Part shown: positions 9,201 to 18,900 of the stretch, in pieces | Position numbering within the stretch: the first letter of the stretch is position 1 | How the letters are laid out: each line of letters opens with the position of its first letter | Source of the DNA: JANSWY01 sp038525605 | GTDB taxonomy: Bacteria; Bacteroidota; Bacteroidia; Cytophagales; Cyclobacteriaceae | Length of the DNA: 27,047 bases | NCBI GenBank assembly: GCA_038525605.1 | Contig: JBCBHL010000052.1 | Location: forward strand, 1-27,047 | Reading direction: 5' to 3' | Made by a program: the position numbers and the translations under genes | Notes under the pieces: model-generated | Databases searched by the model: none | Seen by the model: the letters and a program-made list of their open reading frames with translations, nothing else | Told to the model about the DNA's origin: nothing

Positions 9201-12010
9201 GGAATAGACAAAGGGATCGTCTCATTGTGTGGTGTCTGCCCAGCAGGAACTGCATTCTGATAATCAGCAGTATTAGGCAATTCCGGTTTACGCCAGTCTG
9301 AATTTGAATCCAGTTTATACTCTATTCCCACATAGACCGGCACGGTTTCAGACGAAATATTGTACTCCTGAATTGTTGCATAAAAACTGAGATCGTCATA
9401 TTCGGGAAGAGCTTCTGAAAACAGCGTGATATAGCGGGTTTTTCCATCCTGCGTATAGCCATTTTCATCTGTCAATACCACCGCTTCCTCATTGCTTTCA
9501 TTGGTTTTGATACCCAGAAATGGCTCATCCAGATCAACCGACATAGGCAATCTCTGATCGTTCACATCTGTAGGCAATGTCAGGTAAGCGTGCTCGGTAA
9601 CCCTATCACCGGAACCATCACCCAAGTCACCATCACTGACATACTCCGCCAGGTAAAAGTATTTTCCGGATTTTGCTTCTCCCGACAAGTCCAGGTAACC
9701 AAGTCCGAGCATTCTTGCCAGATGGTAATCAAGTGAAGCTATTCTCAGAAATTCCAGGTTGGAAATTTCCAGAGAATCTGTTTCGGTATCTTCCGAGTCA
9801 CTTTCAAAAGTAATGGTTTCCAATGCAGTCGGATTGCCGTTGACATTACTAAGTTCGATATACTTGTCGATTACCTGTTTTACATTTCTGTCACCTTCAT
9901 CCTGAGCGCCATCCCATTTGTCCTGGTAGTTGGCTACATTCACAAAAGCATTATCGTTGTATCTTGGCCATTGGCCATTGACCACTCCTGCAGAAGGTTC
10001 CAATGCTGTGTAGGCTTCACTTTTATTGGTTGTCAAAGCGAACTGACCCAGTTCAGTCCATGATTGGTTGGCATTTGCAACCTCCACCATTTCAGAATAA
10101 AGATCAATGGATACAGCTGATACGGTACAATTGCTGGCTCTGAAGCGAATGCTTTTCAGGTTTTCAGCTTCCTGATAAGTATCTCTGACTTGCAGACCGT
10201 TAAAGGTTTTTCTGGCAGAAATATTCTTGTCTACATCATCGATGTTTTCAGTGGAAAGCAGTTCTGTCCTTAAAATGCTTGACGCAGATGCACCTGACAC
10301 CTCTACTTCTGCACCAAAGAAAAACTCATCTCTGTTCTCTATTTCGATGATATTATCACCATACTGGGCGATAAACGCACCCGGGTTGATGGATGGGTTC
10401 ACTGATTGCCTCACCTGATCGTAAACAAACTGGTTGGCAAAATTTACATAAAAAGTCCGCCCTGAGGTGTTGTAAACCCACAGTCTGTTATTATTGTCAA
10501 CCACATTGGGAATGCTATTCAGATCGACTCTCACCGCTGATTTCTCATAAGGAGCCCTGAATATTTTCACAAAATCATTGGACTTATTGAAGTTTGCCGT
10601 TCCACTGGCACTATTTCCTTTCGGAAGGTGCGTCTCCCCCAATCGGTTTTTAAATATCCAACGCAGGTGTATACCAGAGGCACTGCCATCAGAGCCGTCG
10701 GATCCGGCCGCTTGCAAATAAACATGAGATGACTGGGTAAACGGTTCTTTTTCGATAGGCTCTCCGCAGTGAAAGACTGTATTGAGACCTAAAGAATTTC
10801 TCACCACCGTATCATTTTCCTGGGTGTTACTCAGCGTGTTCACGCTCATCGAATGATCTAGAATATTCAATGTTGCGTTAGTGTATGATCCTGCAGCAAG
10901 GTTGATTGTTTTACAGGTATCCAGTTCCAGATCAGACAATGAAATCAGACCACCGATATTGCTGGTAAGCCCTGCCAGCAATAACTCATTGCCGTTGGTT
11001 TCCCCTTTGGAGAATCTGCTTCCTGCACCCACATCCACTCTTTTTCGCCATATTTCCTGTAGACTGAGTGAAAGTTTAATGACGATCGTTTCACTGGCAT
11101 TTAGCCCCCTGTGAAGCAAGTAGATTGCATTGTTCCCTTCTATCAGTTCGATCGGAGTAGATCTGTTGGCAATGGCAAATTTCCGAACCTGCACTGTGGA
11201 AGCACTTACAGGAAAACCGGATATCACACCTACAATCAACTCGGTACTACTCACTCCTGCAAAATAAATCTGATCGCTGGGTGGTGCAAGTGCCAGCGGA
11301 TTTACACTTTGTGCTGCTTGTATGCCTGTACTGCTAACAGGTAAAATTGCCTTGATCTCCGTAATTCCCGGAATCGCAATCCCATCATGGCTGTTTAACT
11401 GGCTATCAATCTTAGCCATGAAACTTCGGGCACCCGACTGACCACCGATAATTACGCCGTTGTTATCTGAAGCAATGCATGAGATCTGATCATCTCCCGC
11501 TGCTCTCAGCCTCACGGTCTTCTGCAAATTCAGGTTTTGATTGAATCGATATAGCTCTATGTCGTCGGTAGAACCAGTTTCGTGATACCAGCCACCAATG
11601 TAATAATCGTTGCTACTACCGATCCTGGTCATACCTCTCGCTATTCGAGACTTGGACGTGCTAAAGGTTCTGGTAGCCTGCACAGCCCCACTGCCGTTGA
11701 TTTTGACCGTCAGGTATTTAATCCTCGCAGAGGGAGAACCGCTGGTTCCGGCTATCAGATAGGGTGCATAAACAATGACCGAATCTGATCCATTCACCAG
11801 TTCAACTCGGGAAAAGCTAAAGCTTCTCCCCGCAACAGTGTACTGATTGCTCCAGATCACTGTTCCGTTTTTGTTGAATTTAGTAACGATCGCCTTCCCC
11901 TCATAACCACCTACTGCTACGTATTCATTTGGTGATACAAATTTGGTGTCTAGATAAGCAATGCTTTCTGCATTGTCTGTTAAAAAAGTATTTACACAAA
12001 TAGTTGCCAT
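6251..12010 (-). CDS. Giant 1919-residue protein: propeller-like N-terminus, FN3-like C-terminus, no signal peptide
   Basis: The start MATICVNTFLTDNAES has no Sec signal and there is no membrane span. Residues 25-365 carry degenerate repeats of the form 'hydrophobic-x-GG-x(6-10)-basic strand-N-x-x-G' ('YVAVGGYEGKAIVTKFNKNG', 'DYYIGGW...ELYRFNQNLN', 'GVIIGGQSGARSFMAKIDS', 'ELLLAGLTSNIGGL'), suggesting a beta propeller. From about residue 425 ('VYLQAAGSDGSDGSASGIHL') a long beta-rich region follows without a motif I know. The last 230 residues look like FN3 or Ig-like domains ('VVLSWDKV...YNVFKLN', then the terminal 'YHQFKVDVENTAGMMNLKSN'). It starts 4 bases after the glycosyltransferase-like gene stop and is the last gene before the terminator. 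There is no T9SS-type C-terminal sorting domain that I recognise. A structural or cell-contact role is inferred only. Confidence 0.75.
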   Translation of the reverse strand: MATICVNTFLTDNAESIAYLDTKFVSPNEYVAVGGYEGKAIVTKFNKNGTVIWSNQYTVAGRSFSFSRVELVNGSDSVIVYAPYLIAGTSGSPSARIKYLTVKINGSGAVQATRTFSTSKSRIARGMTRIGSSNDYYIGGWYHETGSTDDIELYRFNQNLNLQKTVRLRAAGDDQISCIASDNNGVIIGGQSGARSFMAKIDSQLNSHDGIAIPGITEIKAILPVSSTGIQAAQSVNPLALAPPSDQIYFAGVSSTELIVGVISGFPVSASTVQVRKFAIANRSTPIELIEGNNAIYLLHRGLNASETIVIKLSLSLQEIWRKRVDVGAGSRFSKGETNGNELLLAGLTSNIGGLISLSDLELDTCKTINLAAGSYTNATLNILDHSMSVNTLSNTQENDTVVRNSLGLNTVFHCGEPIEKEPFTQSSHVYLQAAGSDGSDGSASGIHLRWIFKNRLGETHLPKGNSASGTANFNKSNDFVKIFRAPYEKSAVRVDLNSIPNVVDNNNRLWVYNTSGRTFYVNFANQFVYDQVRQSVNPSINPGAFIAQYGDNIIEIENRDEFFFGAEVEVSGASASSILRTELLSTENIDDVDKNISARKTFNGLQVRDTYQEAENLKSIRFRASNCTVSAVSIDLYSEMVEVANANQSWTELGQFALTTNKSEAYTALEPSAGVVNGQWPRYNDNAFVNVANYQDKWDGAQDEGDRNVKQVIDKYIELSNVNGNPTALETITFESDSEDTETDSLEISNLEFLRIASLDYHLARMLGLGYLDLSGEAKSGKYFYLAEYVSDGDLGDGSGDRVTEHAYLTLPTDVNDQRLPMSVDLDEPFLGIKTNESNEEAVVLTDENGYTQDGKTRYITLFSEALPEYDDLSFYATIQEYNISSETVPVYVGIEYKLDSNSDWRKPELPNTADYQNAVPAGQTPHNETIPLSIPDPEQPLFVHREKENGLHIYSSYGINWFGRSARSAVEWEIATLFQRTVNLLPPSNVNPLLIKKESPLLLTSAEEQAMYNAITADDKTLARITFDYHTLQDMVTYKITPDDMGSFTDPLNPNAIYPDSDEIFADKAEVYFRSEIPKNVRGKAKSIVDDPSNEVLAIIRTESYHLASTGEDIVPILPAGEMANYTGGVFILEEEEYVIHTVLASAIPGEGPVFKVYKKEISDAIQSSAIPNPGADLETPQINADGLFMAVENMLNPVSWGTPNPGTFKVQLGDNWPVHREVITQEGPDDEPEQVLEKTRGIWSGALVEEQQEAVDVDSSGNEILGFAGLYKITLNGTSLDHHPQYNAAGNSNSVDWFGGIVRIHRTNDPNGPRKALQVVKLAQVGTANDLEIYAYDTAFEDVANPPTDVVQTGTNVEVNFYPGYITYLYADTSLGLNEDNTLPETGEGVKYSVFGLRSTDDDSSFVSKISVPKMMFAEEVIEPKVPEEAEGALYATRPDSFGKSSYTFTNQFEHAPYGILYYRLDENTVLNALYKPGTIATIKAALKGFENDEFFANRWTNLLGFDYTYESNDPVNTDGEFGIYPPTVDGYQFPNPDREDLFAAEETPGSLNPGAIADRIKTAVHDAFVPLTQVPVLYQYISDDSSYEPVDRPQVIRDRNGSLLKPSHPDFDVAPMAKIVGANKVKFTDFGLDGTSDNVYFYSTREMGNSMQLGDFSPILGPVKLVNTKAPTAPELKRVLSVTANENLGILPGISFEINAYPDVQKIRKVNLYRTMNAEDTLSVRSMDLVKTVDIIPDPANPQNSWTIKDEFDDLGFVPYGDPLFYRLTVAREVEFEDKNGDIVLDYAPSQSSKIIVSNVIEGTSPEAPVSIYSADPVNASFELHNVVLSWDKVTHNGKYNVFKLNRQGNWIKIHELTSNEEQILLPLADTSIDDPVLLTQDGEGNKIYHQFKVDVENTAGMMNLKSNIIAVPSE

Positions 12011-12014
12011 GATG

Positions 12015-12899
12015 TTAAATTGTTACAGTTTCTTTTTCTATGTTTTTAAACTTCCATTCGATGTTGCTGTAGATTTCAGGAGACTTCTTCTTCACAATCC
12101 GTTTGACGATTTCCACGATGTGGTCCTTGTATTTGGTTTTTCCCCAGGCGTGGATATATCCCAATTCATTAGCCACCTGATTAAGTGATTGCTGTTTCTC
12201 TACCTCCAAAGGATCGAGGATATACTGTATTTTAGACTTGGTAAGCTCCGCAAGACCTGCCAGCATGTATTGCTCTATGATGATATTAGGCTCATATTTG
12301 CCATCCATTAAAAACATGATGCCGTGATCTTTGGTACTCTCAGCCACCATCGTTTTTACGTTTTTAATGAATTCGTCTCTCAGGCTTTTCTTTCTGAATC
12401 CCAGCACACCACAGTTAAATGCATAATCACACCAGCCATAGCCTTTTACCTCCACATTACGCAGGGCATGATCGAAGTATTTCATCTGAGGTTCATAGCC
12501 TCCCGTAAACAGATGGCCTCTTTCAACCATTTGACAAACCATATCAAAACCTTTCATAGCAAACTTTTCTCTGATCAGTTCCGGGTTCCTCAGAAATACA
12601 TCTCCGTCGATGTGAACACTTTTAATCGGTTCGTTTTCAAGTGTGACTACCTTTCCCATTGCCCACCATTTCTGGTGGACATCGGAAATCTGATTCAGTG
12701 TAGGATACACTTCATCGTAAGGTATCACATCCAGGTACTCCATTCCCAGATCATCTGCATGAAGGACTACTTCGTCCGCCACTTCCCTGGCATAGAGATA
12801 GGAAAGCGCATATAACCAAATGGATGGCTCAAGTTGATTTTCGACAAACCATCTGTTGTACAACATTGGTTTGGTCCATAATGAATGTGTAATTCTCAT
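12015..12899 (-). CDS. DUF6734-like protein with glycosyltransferase GT-A-like features
   Basis: A 294-residue soluble protein. It opens MRITHSLWTKPML and contains 'WWAMGKVVTL', then 'HIDGDVF' (96-102), which places a DxD-type pair (D98, D100) where GT-A glycosyltransferases bind the metal and nucleotide-sugar. Further on are 'YAFNCGVLGFR' and 'IIIEQYMLAGLAE', segments that in GT8-like enzymes shape the acceptor site. This pattern matches DUF6734, a Bacteroidota family of unknown biochemical function. The gene sits tightly between two giant-protein genes (5 and 4 bases), so co-translation and a shared job, such as modifying the giants, are plausible. Activity and sugar are not shown by the sequence. 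It is cytosolic, with no signal or span. Confidence 0.72.
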   Translation of the reverse strand: MRITHSLWTKPMLYNRWFVENQLEPSIWLYALSYLYAREVADEVVLHADDLGMEYLDVIPYDEVYPTLNQISDVHQKWWAMGKVVTLENEPIKSVHIDGDVFLRNPELIREKFAMKGFDMVCQMVERGHLFTGGYEPQMKYFDHALRNVEVKGYGWCDYAFNCGVLGFRKKSLRDEFIKNVKTMVAESTKDHGIMFLMDGKYEPNIIIEQYMLAGLAELTKSKIQYILDPLEVEKQQSLNQVANELGYIHAWGKTKYKDHIVEIVKRIVKKKSPEIYSNIEWKFKNIEKETVTI

Positions 12900-12904
12900 A
12901 ATTT

Positions 12905-15900
12905 CTAAGTGATGGTTAAATTTTCAATTGTTACTGTATCTGCAATTACATAGGTGTCTCCATTCCATTTTTTGTATTGGAACCTGAAGTCCAGATCCGA
13001 AGCTGTAATTACCTTGCTTTGATGCATAATCAATGCCTGCGAATAGTCGTTGGAAAACAACACTTTGTAGGCATTATCCGGATTTCCGCTACCATTTAAA
13101 ACGCTGAGTGTTCCCGTCACCTCACTGAGAGGCATTTTAGGATCATTGAATGGTTCGGGGTTGCGGACCAAAAGGCCAATGATATCACCGGAATTTTCAT
13201 CTTTTATCAAGTTGAATTCTGTCGACATGGCCGGGTCTACGGGCTTAATTCCGAAAACACCTTCTGTTACTCTATCGAACAAATCAGGGTACTGATCTGC
13301 CAAATCATCACTATTGCTATCGGGATTTCCGGCAACAATATTGAAACCAGTTGTAATCTCCTGACTCGTGAGAGCTTCAGAAATGGTAAAAATTGCGTCT
13401 TTACTATTTCCGTTTCCATCAGAAAGCTGATAGCTATTTACCTGTTCGGTGAAGTCTTTGTAGCGTGATGTTATGAATACAAAGTTGTGCACCTCAGTTG
13501 TCACACCTTCAAAAGTATTATTGACAATTGCCGTATACAATTTGTCGGGTTTCAGGTGGTTGAGCCTAATAGTTCTGATATAACTCTTCGGCCTGATCAG
13601 CTCCCCACCCGTAATCAGACAGCTGACATCAGGATTTGAGGCCTGAGCCTCTACAAAGTTGTTCCAGAATCTCAGATATTCAGGCATCAATGCCTCATTG
13701 TCTTCCGTCCAGCTTTCCACAGTTTGTGGAATTTCATCAGTAATGACATCCGCAGGTGGCGGATTTGGAATCGTGATATCTTCAATCGGGTCTTTCACCA
13801 CAATCTTCATTTCACCTTCCAGCGCAGGCAGTCCGTTGTATGTCGGCCAGTCGCTCAGCATGTGATAGGTATAAGGTTTGCTAAAGAACAGCCTGATTTC
13901 ATTGTTACCATCTTCACTGCTGTAAAACAGCGGTTTGGATTTCAATAGGTTACCATCGGCATTCGGATATGAACGCTGATAATCCACATACTTCCTGATA
14001 GAAGTGAGGTCATATCGGTCGGGGAAGGCCAGGTTTCCGTCAGCATCTCGCTCCTCTCCGTAATCAACACCGGCTGCATTGTGAAAATGTCCAACAGGAC
14101 CTGCCGTTCTGAAACCATAGTAATAATCGTAAACTCCCTCGTTTTCACCATCATCCACCTCATCTTTCAACTGGAAATGAACATAATATTTGGTATCTGG
14201 TCGCCAGATTGGAGATACCCTTTTGGAAACAGCATCTACTGTATCCTGATAATCCTGTTGAATTGCGTCCTGCCCAGGAATATTGAGATTGAAGACATAA
14301 TCTTCCACAGATTCCCAACATACCTCATGTAAGAATGTATGGCACTGAACCTCCGTATTGTCGATCACTGTTAAATTACTCTCCACAATTTTATCTTCAG
14401 TCACCACGACTTCACTGTTTCTGGCAGCCATCTTCAATCCTTCGATTTCTCTGTTCATTTCAGATTCTGTTTTGAAGTACTGAATTTTTCTCGCAATCGT
14501 CTCTCCTGTAGTGTCGATGACGTTATAATACCATCTGCCAGTTCTCGTACGCTTTACATGAATGCTCTCATTCCTGTTTTTGACCGCATCCACTGCCAGG
14601 TTCATTTCATTGATTGCCGCTTCTTTTGAATAGTATTTTGTACTACTGCTGAGCAACAAATCAGCTTCGTCATTGTAGACCCGGAATCTGTATTCGTCGA
14701 TACCATCGTTATCATCTTCATTGTAAATCTGCGCGTACACTTTTGGTTTGGTGAGCAAAGTAGAAGTAGGTCTGCATACACACTGATAACCACCCTGTTT
14801 CATATCTTCCAGCTGAACCATCAAAGCGAAATAGGTTTCGATATCATCGGGATATTCGGAAGTAAATTCCTGACCCTGTTCCAGGTTATTAGCCGCATAG
14901 GTATCATTGAAAAGCTGCTGAATCTGCCGCTCGATTTTAGCGACTTCACCATTGTCATTACATTCCGGTTCGATGATAATCTTCGTAATCGGCGTATTGA
15001 CATTGTCGTATGATATTTCCTGACTCAATTGACTGGCAGGTACAAATTCCTGATCCACTAACTGATGCTGAACGGACAAACTACTGTCATTTTTCAGTGA
15101 TCTGAAATACTTCACATAAACACCACTGGTTTTGGTAGAGATTTTCAGGGTAGTGCCAACAGACGGTTCCGGCAATAAAATCTCCATTTGATTGTGGTTG
15201 TTAAATGCCAGAGACCTGGTGAAATCAAATGTATTGTAAGCCCCGCTCACATAAGCGAACTCTTCTTCGTCCGCCAGCAATCTGAAATAAGCCTTTTTGC
15301 TGCTAAACGGTCTGTTGCCATAATACCTTCTATTCAGCGTTTTCTGCACCCAATCGGCACATCCGGTTTGCCTTTTCTTTCCTTCGCAGAATAGCGACAA
15401 TGGCGTAACGCCTACTTCTTCAGGGATAAACCAGCCAGGTTCACCCTGCTCAGTGTAGGAGAACGGAGAATCGGCCAGTAATCTTACTGCATTGTAACCA
15501 TCTCCGGATTTTTGCCACTGGCCAAACTTAAGTCCTGAAAAATCCGTGTTTGTGTTGTCTTCTTCCGTAATCGCCTCATAAGGGTGATAATCGACCCAGC
15601 TGCTACCAGTCCATGCTTTCAGTTCTATGTTTTTAATAGAATATCTGTGTTTCACCTGTCTCACTTCCTTGCCTTTCACCCTTTTCTCAGGAGGAATGAT
15701 ATCGGAATAATTTTTCGGAGCTTCGTTGACACCACCTATTTGATTACTTACCGCATTCGGTAATAAGCTTTTTGTGAACTTAATATCCACATAAGTATCG
15801 AGCGGCAATACCACACTATCCAGTCTTGAATCACTATCAGGATTGTAAAATCCGGAGGCAAAAGAACTGTCAAGGTTGAGTAGTTCGAAAGTCTCACCTG

Positions 15901-18900
15901 TTAGCATATTGACACCTTTTACCAACTCATTCTTTCTCTCAGCCAACAGTGGAGCAATTGGTGTTCTGTCTACTTGCTTGGTTTTCTCCCATTTGATCCG
16001 AACAGTGATACATTTTTTAATCTTGATAAATCCGATTTTGATCTTACCGCACACTCTTACTTCCGCGAAAATCAGGAATGGTTTTGGTGCCTCCACGGAG
16101 AAAATAGCATCGAAAGAGATGCCTACTGTAATCACCCAGAATTTTACTTCCAGTCCGCCACCTGCAGCCAGGTAGGCTCCAATCTGAGGTCTTTCAAAAC
16201 TGATTTTACCACCGACTTCAATGTACAGGTAAGCTTTTACTCTCGCAGGACCGAATTTTTTACTGAAGTTAAATTCAGCACGGGCACCCGCCTCTATTCC
16301 TCTAGCTGAAAGCATGAGATAACTCTGTGCCGTGAACAGCGTGAGTAATTTGGCAGAGATCGGCTGATCCTTCGTACCGAAATTCACGTACCACGCAGAA
16401 GGTTTTTTGAAGAAGAACCCAGCCTCTACATTGGCATATAAATCTATGATCCAGCCATTGCTTTGAGGCAAGCTGAAATCTGCACCCATACCCACCTCAA
16501 TGCTATTATCGCCATAGGCAATGAAAGCAAAGAATGGAGGTTCGCGATTATCGTCGAGACCGAGTCTTTTGCTAAGAATACTGGCCTTTCCTTCCAGCAG
16601 AAATACACTTGGCAGTGACAGCAGCAGGAACAGTCTGGTAGAAATCACAACTCCATCGTCGAAAGCAGTTGCCAATGTTGCGCCCGCACCCACTGAAATA
16701 GGATTGTTGTAATCTCTTGTCTGATCCGGTCCGCTAAACTTGGATATATCTACCCCTCTTGGAGGATATGTGTAATAGTCGTACCAGGTATCTTCTCCCG
16801 AGGTAAGCCCCACAGCCTCTTTTTCAGCAACATATCGATAGCCCAGCAATCCTCTGAAACCATAGATTCCTAACCCCGTGGAAGCCAACGGAATTGGTTT
16901 GGGCAGTTCTATGCTGGCATCTACAATGAAGGCCGGGTCTTTAGGAGACAACCTCATTTCCGCACTACCTGCAATTTTCGCTTTAGGCAATTTCAGAGAA
17001 ACTCCTCCTGAGTATTCTTTCGATTCGCCCGGTTGGGGTATCGACAAATAACCATTGATAATAGCAGTCGCAGCTTCAGGTGTGGCAGATCCCGGAATGG
17101 TAATATCCACTTCTATTGTCTGAATTCTGAAATAGGAATGCTTCGGTTTGCCATTCGCAGGATCATCATCTACCGTGTAATAGTACTGCATTCCCTTTCC
17201 TCTGGCTTCAAAGCCCAACGGTCCGAGACCTAAAGCTCCGTCAAATCCGAAGAAATTGTATTTACGCATTTCTCCTTCATATTCCTGCTGATAGGAACCG
17301 AAGTTAACGCCGCTGATTCCGATTTCGACGGGACCAAGATTCAAGGTAAAGTTAGAAGGAACAGGAATGGTTCCACCCACGATTTCAAAGCTGCCGTCAC
17401 TGTAGATTCGAAGCTGAGGAATCTCAATTTCTTTTCCATCAAGCAATTTATCCATCAGCTGGCTGGTGAATTTGATTTTGCACGCTGCGCCAATGTAAAA
17501 ATCATCTCCTTCTCTGCCCAACTCAATGGACTGAATAGAGATATCCATTATATCAGGAATAGACAGAGGTGCAAAACCATCTTTTTCAGAAGCAGTCAAT
17601 GAAAAGTCGCCTTCGTCATCAAGGTGACCCACAATTTCGATTTCAGCGTCATTACCATTTGCGTCTTTTAACCGGGGAATTTTCATACCACCGACCAGGT
17701 TAGACTCAACTACGCTGTTTTGTTTGAAGGTCATATCAAATTTTGAGAAAGACACTTCAAATCCATTGTCACCGATCTGTTTGATCAGCTTTGGAGATGG
17801 ATCGCCGGGATTAGTTGCCTGTAGGGCAATGTTACCGGAAATTCCACCGGTACCAATCAATAAATTTGATCCGACGATTGATGCAGTAGTTCCTGTACTG
17901 CTGTCGCCATCTTTGAACCATTTTTTTGGCAGGGTGATTTCAGCATTTTCTACAAAAATCCCCTTAAAGTCTTCCGGCCTGTCGTCATCGATCGCTTCCT
18001 GAATATTCTGATCATTTCTCAGATCAAATTTCAGACCATCGAAATCGATGAGCAGCCCGGTGTTTCCAATCTGCGAGGGAGTCAGATCAAAAGTATCCGG
18101 GTTGTTGAATTCCAGACCTTTTTCTGAATGATAAAGGAGGCTTCCAACATCGTAGGACAATAGTGACTTAACGGTTTCATCGGCAATTACCTCCCCATTT
18201 GCATCTACCGGTTTGAGCCATGTACGCGGGAAAGCAAGCGCCAGTTTGATGGATTCTATCCCGACAGAAAATGTAGGAATTACCAGTGCTAGCAGATCTT
18301 CAAAAGAAAAACTTCCGAGTAGCTCCTTAAAAACCGTGTAGAGGTTTTCGAAACTTGCCGGTATGTCATTTTCTACTGCGATGAGCTCTTCCATTACATA
18401 TTGAATCGGAGAGACGCCATTTGTTTTTAATTCGTTAGCGATAGAAATGGCAACTTCATCGTCATTACCACTTACACTTCCGGTAAGAGGTGGAAAAGTC
18501 GAATAATCCGGATTGGTGTTGAAATCATCAATAAATTGCTCAAAAGAACCTGCATTGAGTGCAATGACGGCCTGTTCAATGATTTCAGCTTCATTGATGC
18601 CTGTAATTTCTAATATGAGATTCAGGTAATCTCCGGGTGTACTCAATTGCTGAACGGAGACGCCATTCACGTACTTGAGAATTGGCAGATTGTAATACAA
18701 TGACAAAGGTACTCCTGTTGTATTAGCAGTCGTGCCGGGATTTAACAACAACTCGAATCCATCTTCACCACCGAATAAGTTCAATCCGATTTCAGTGTTG
18801 AAAACCAAAACAATGTTGTGATAGGCAGTTTCGCCATTGATACTTTTTTCTACCTGATAGGATTTATAAAACACCTTATCCGATATGGATGAGAATACGG

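Noticed and set aside
12324..12815. Long plus-strand open frame opposite the glycosyltransferase-like gene
   Set aside because: It lies wholly inside a well-supported minus-strand gene and its translation shows no domain; it is an antisense shadow.
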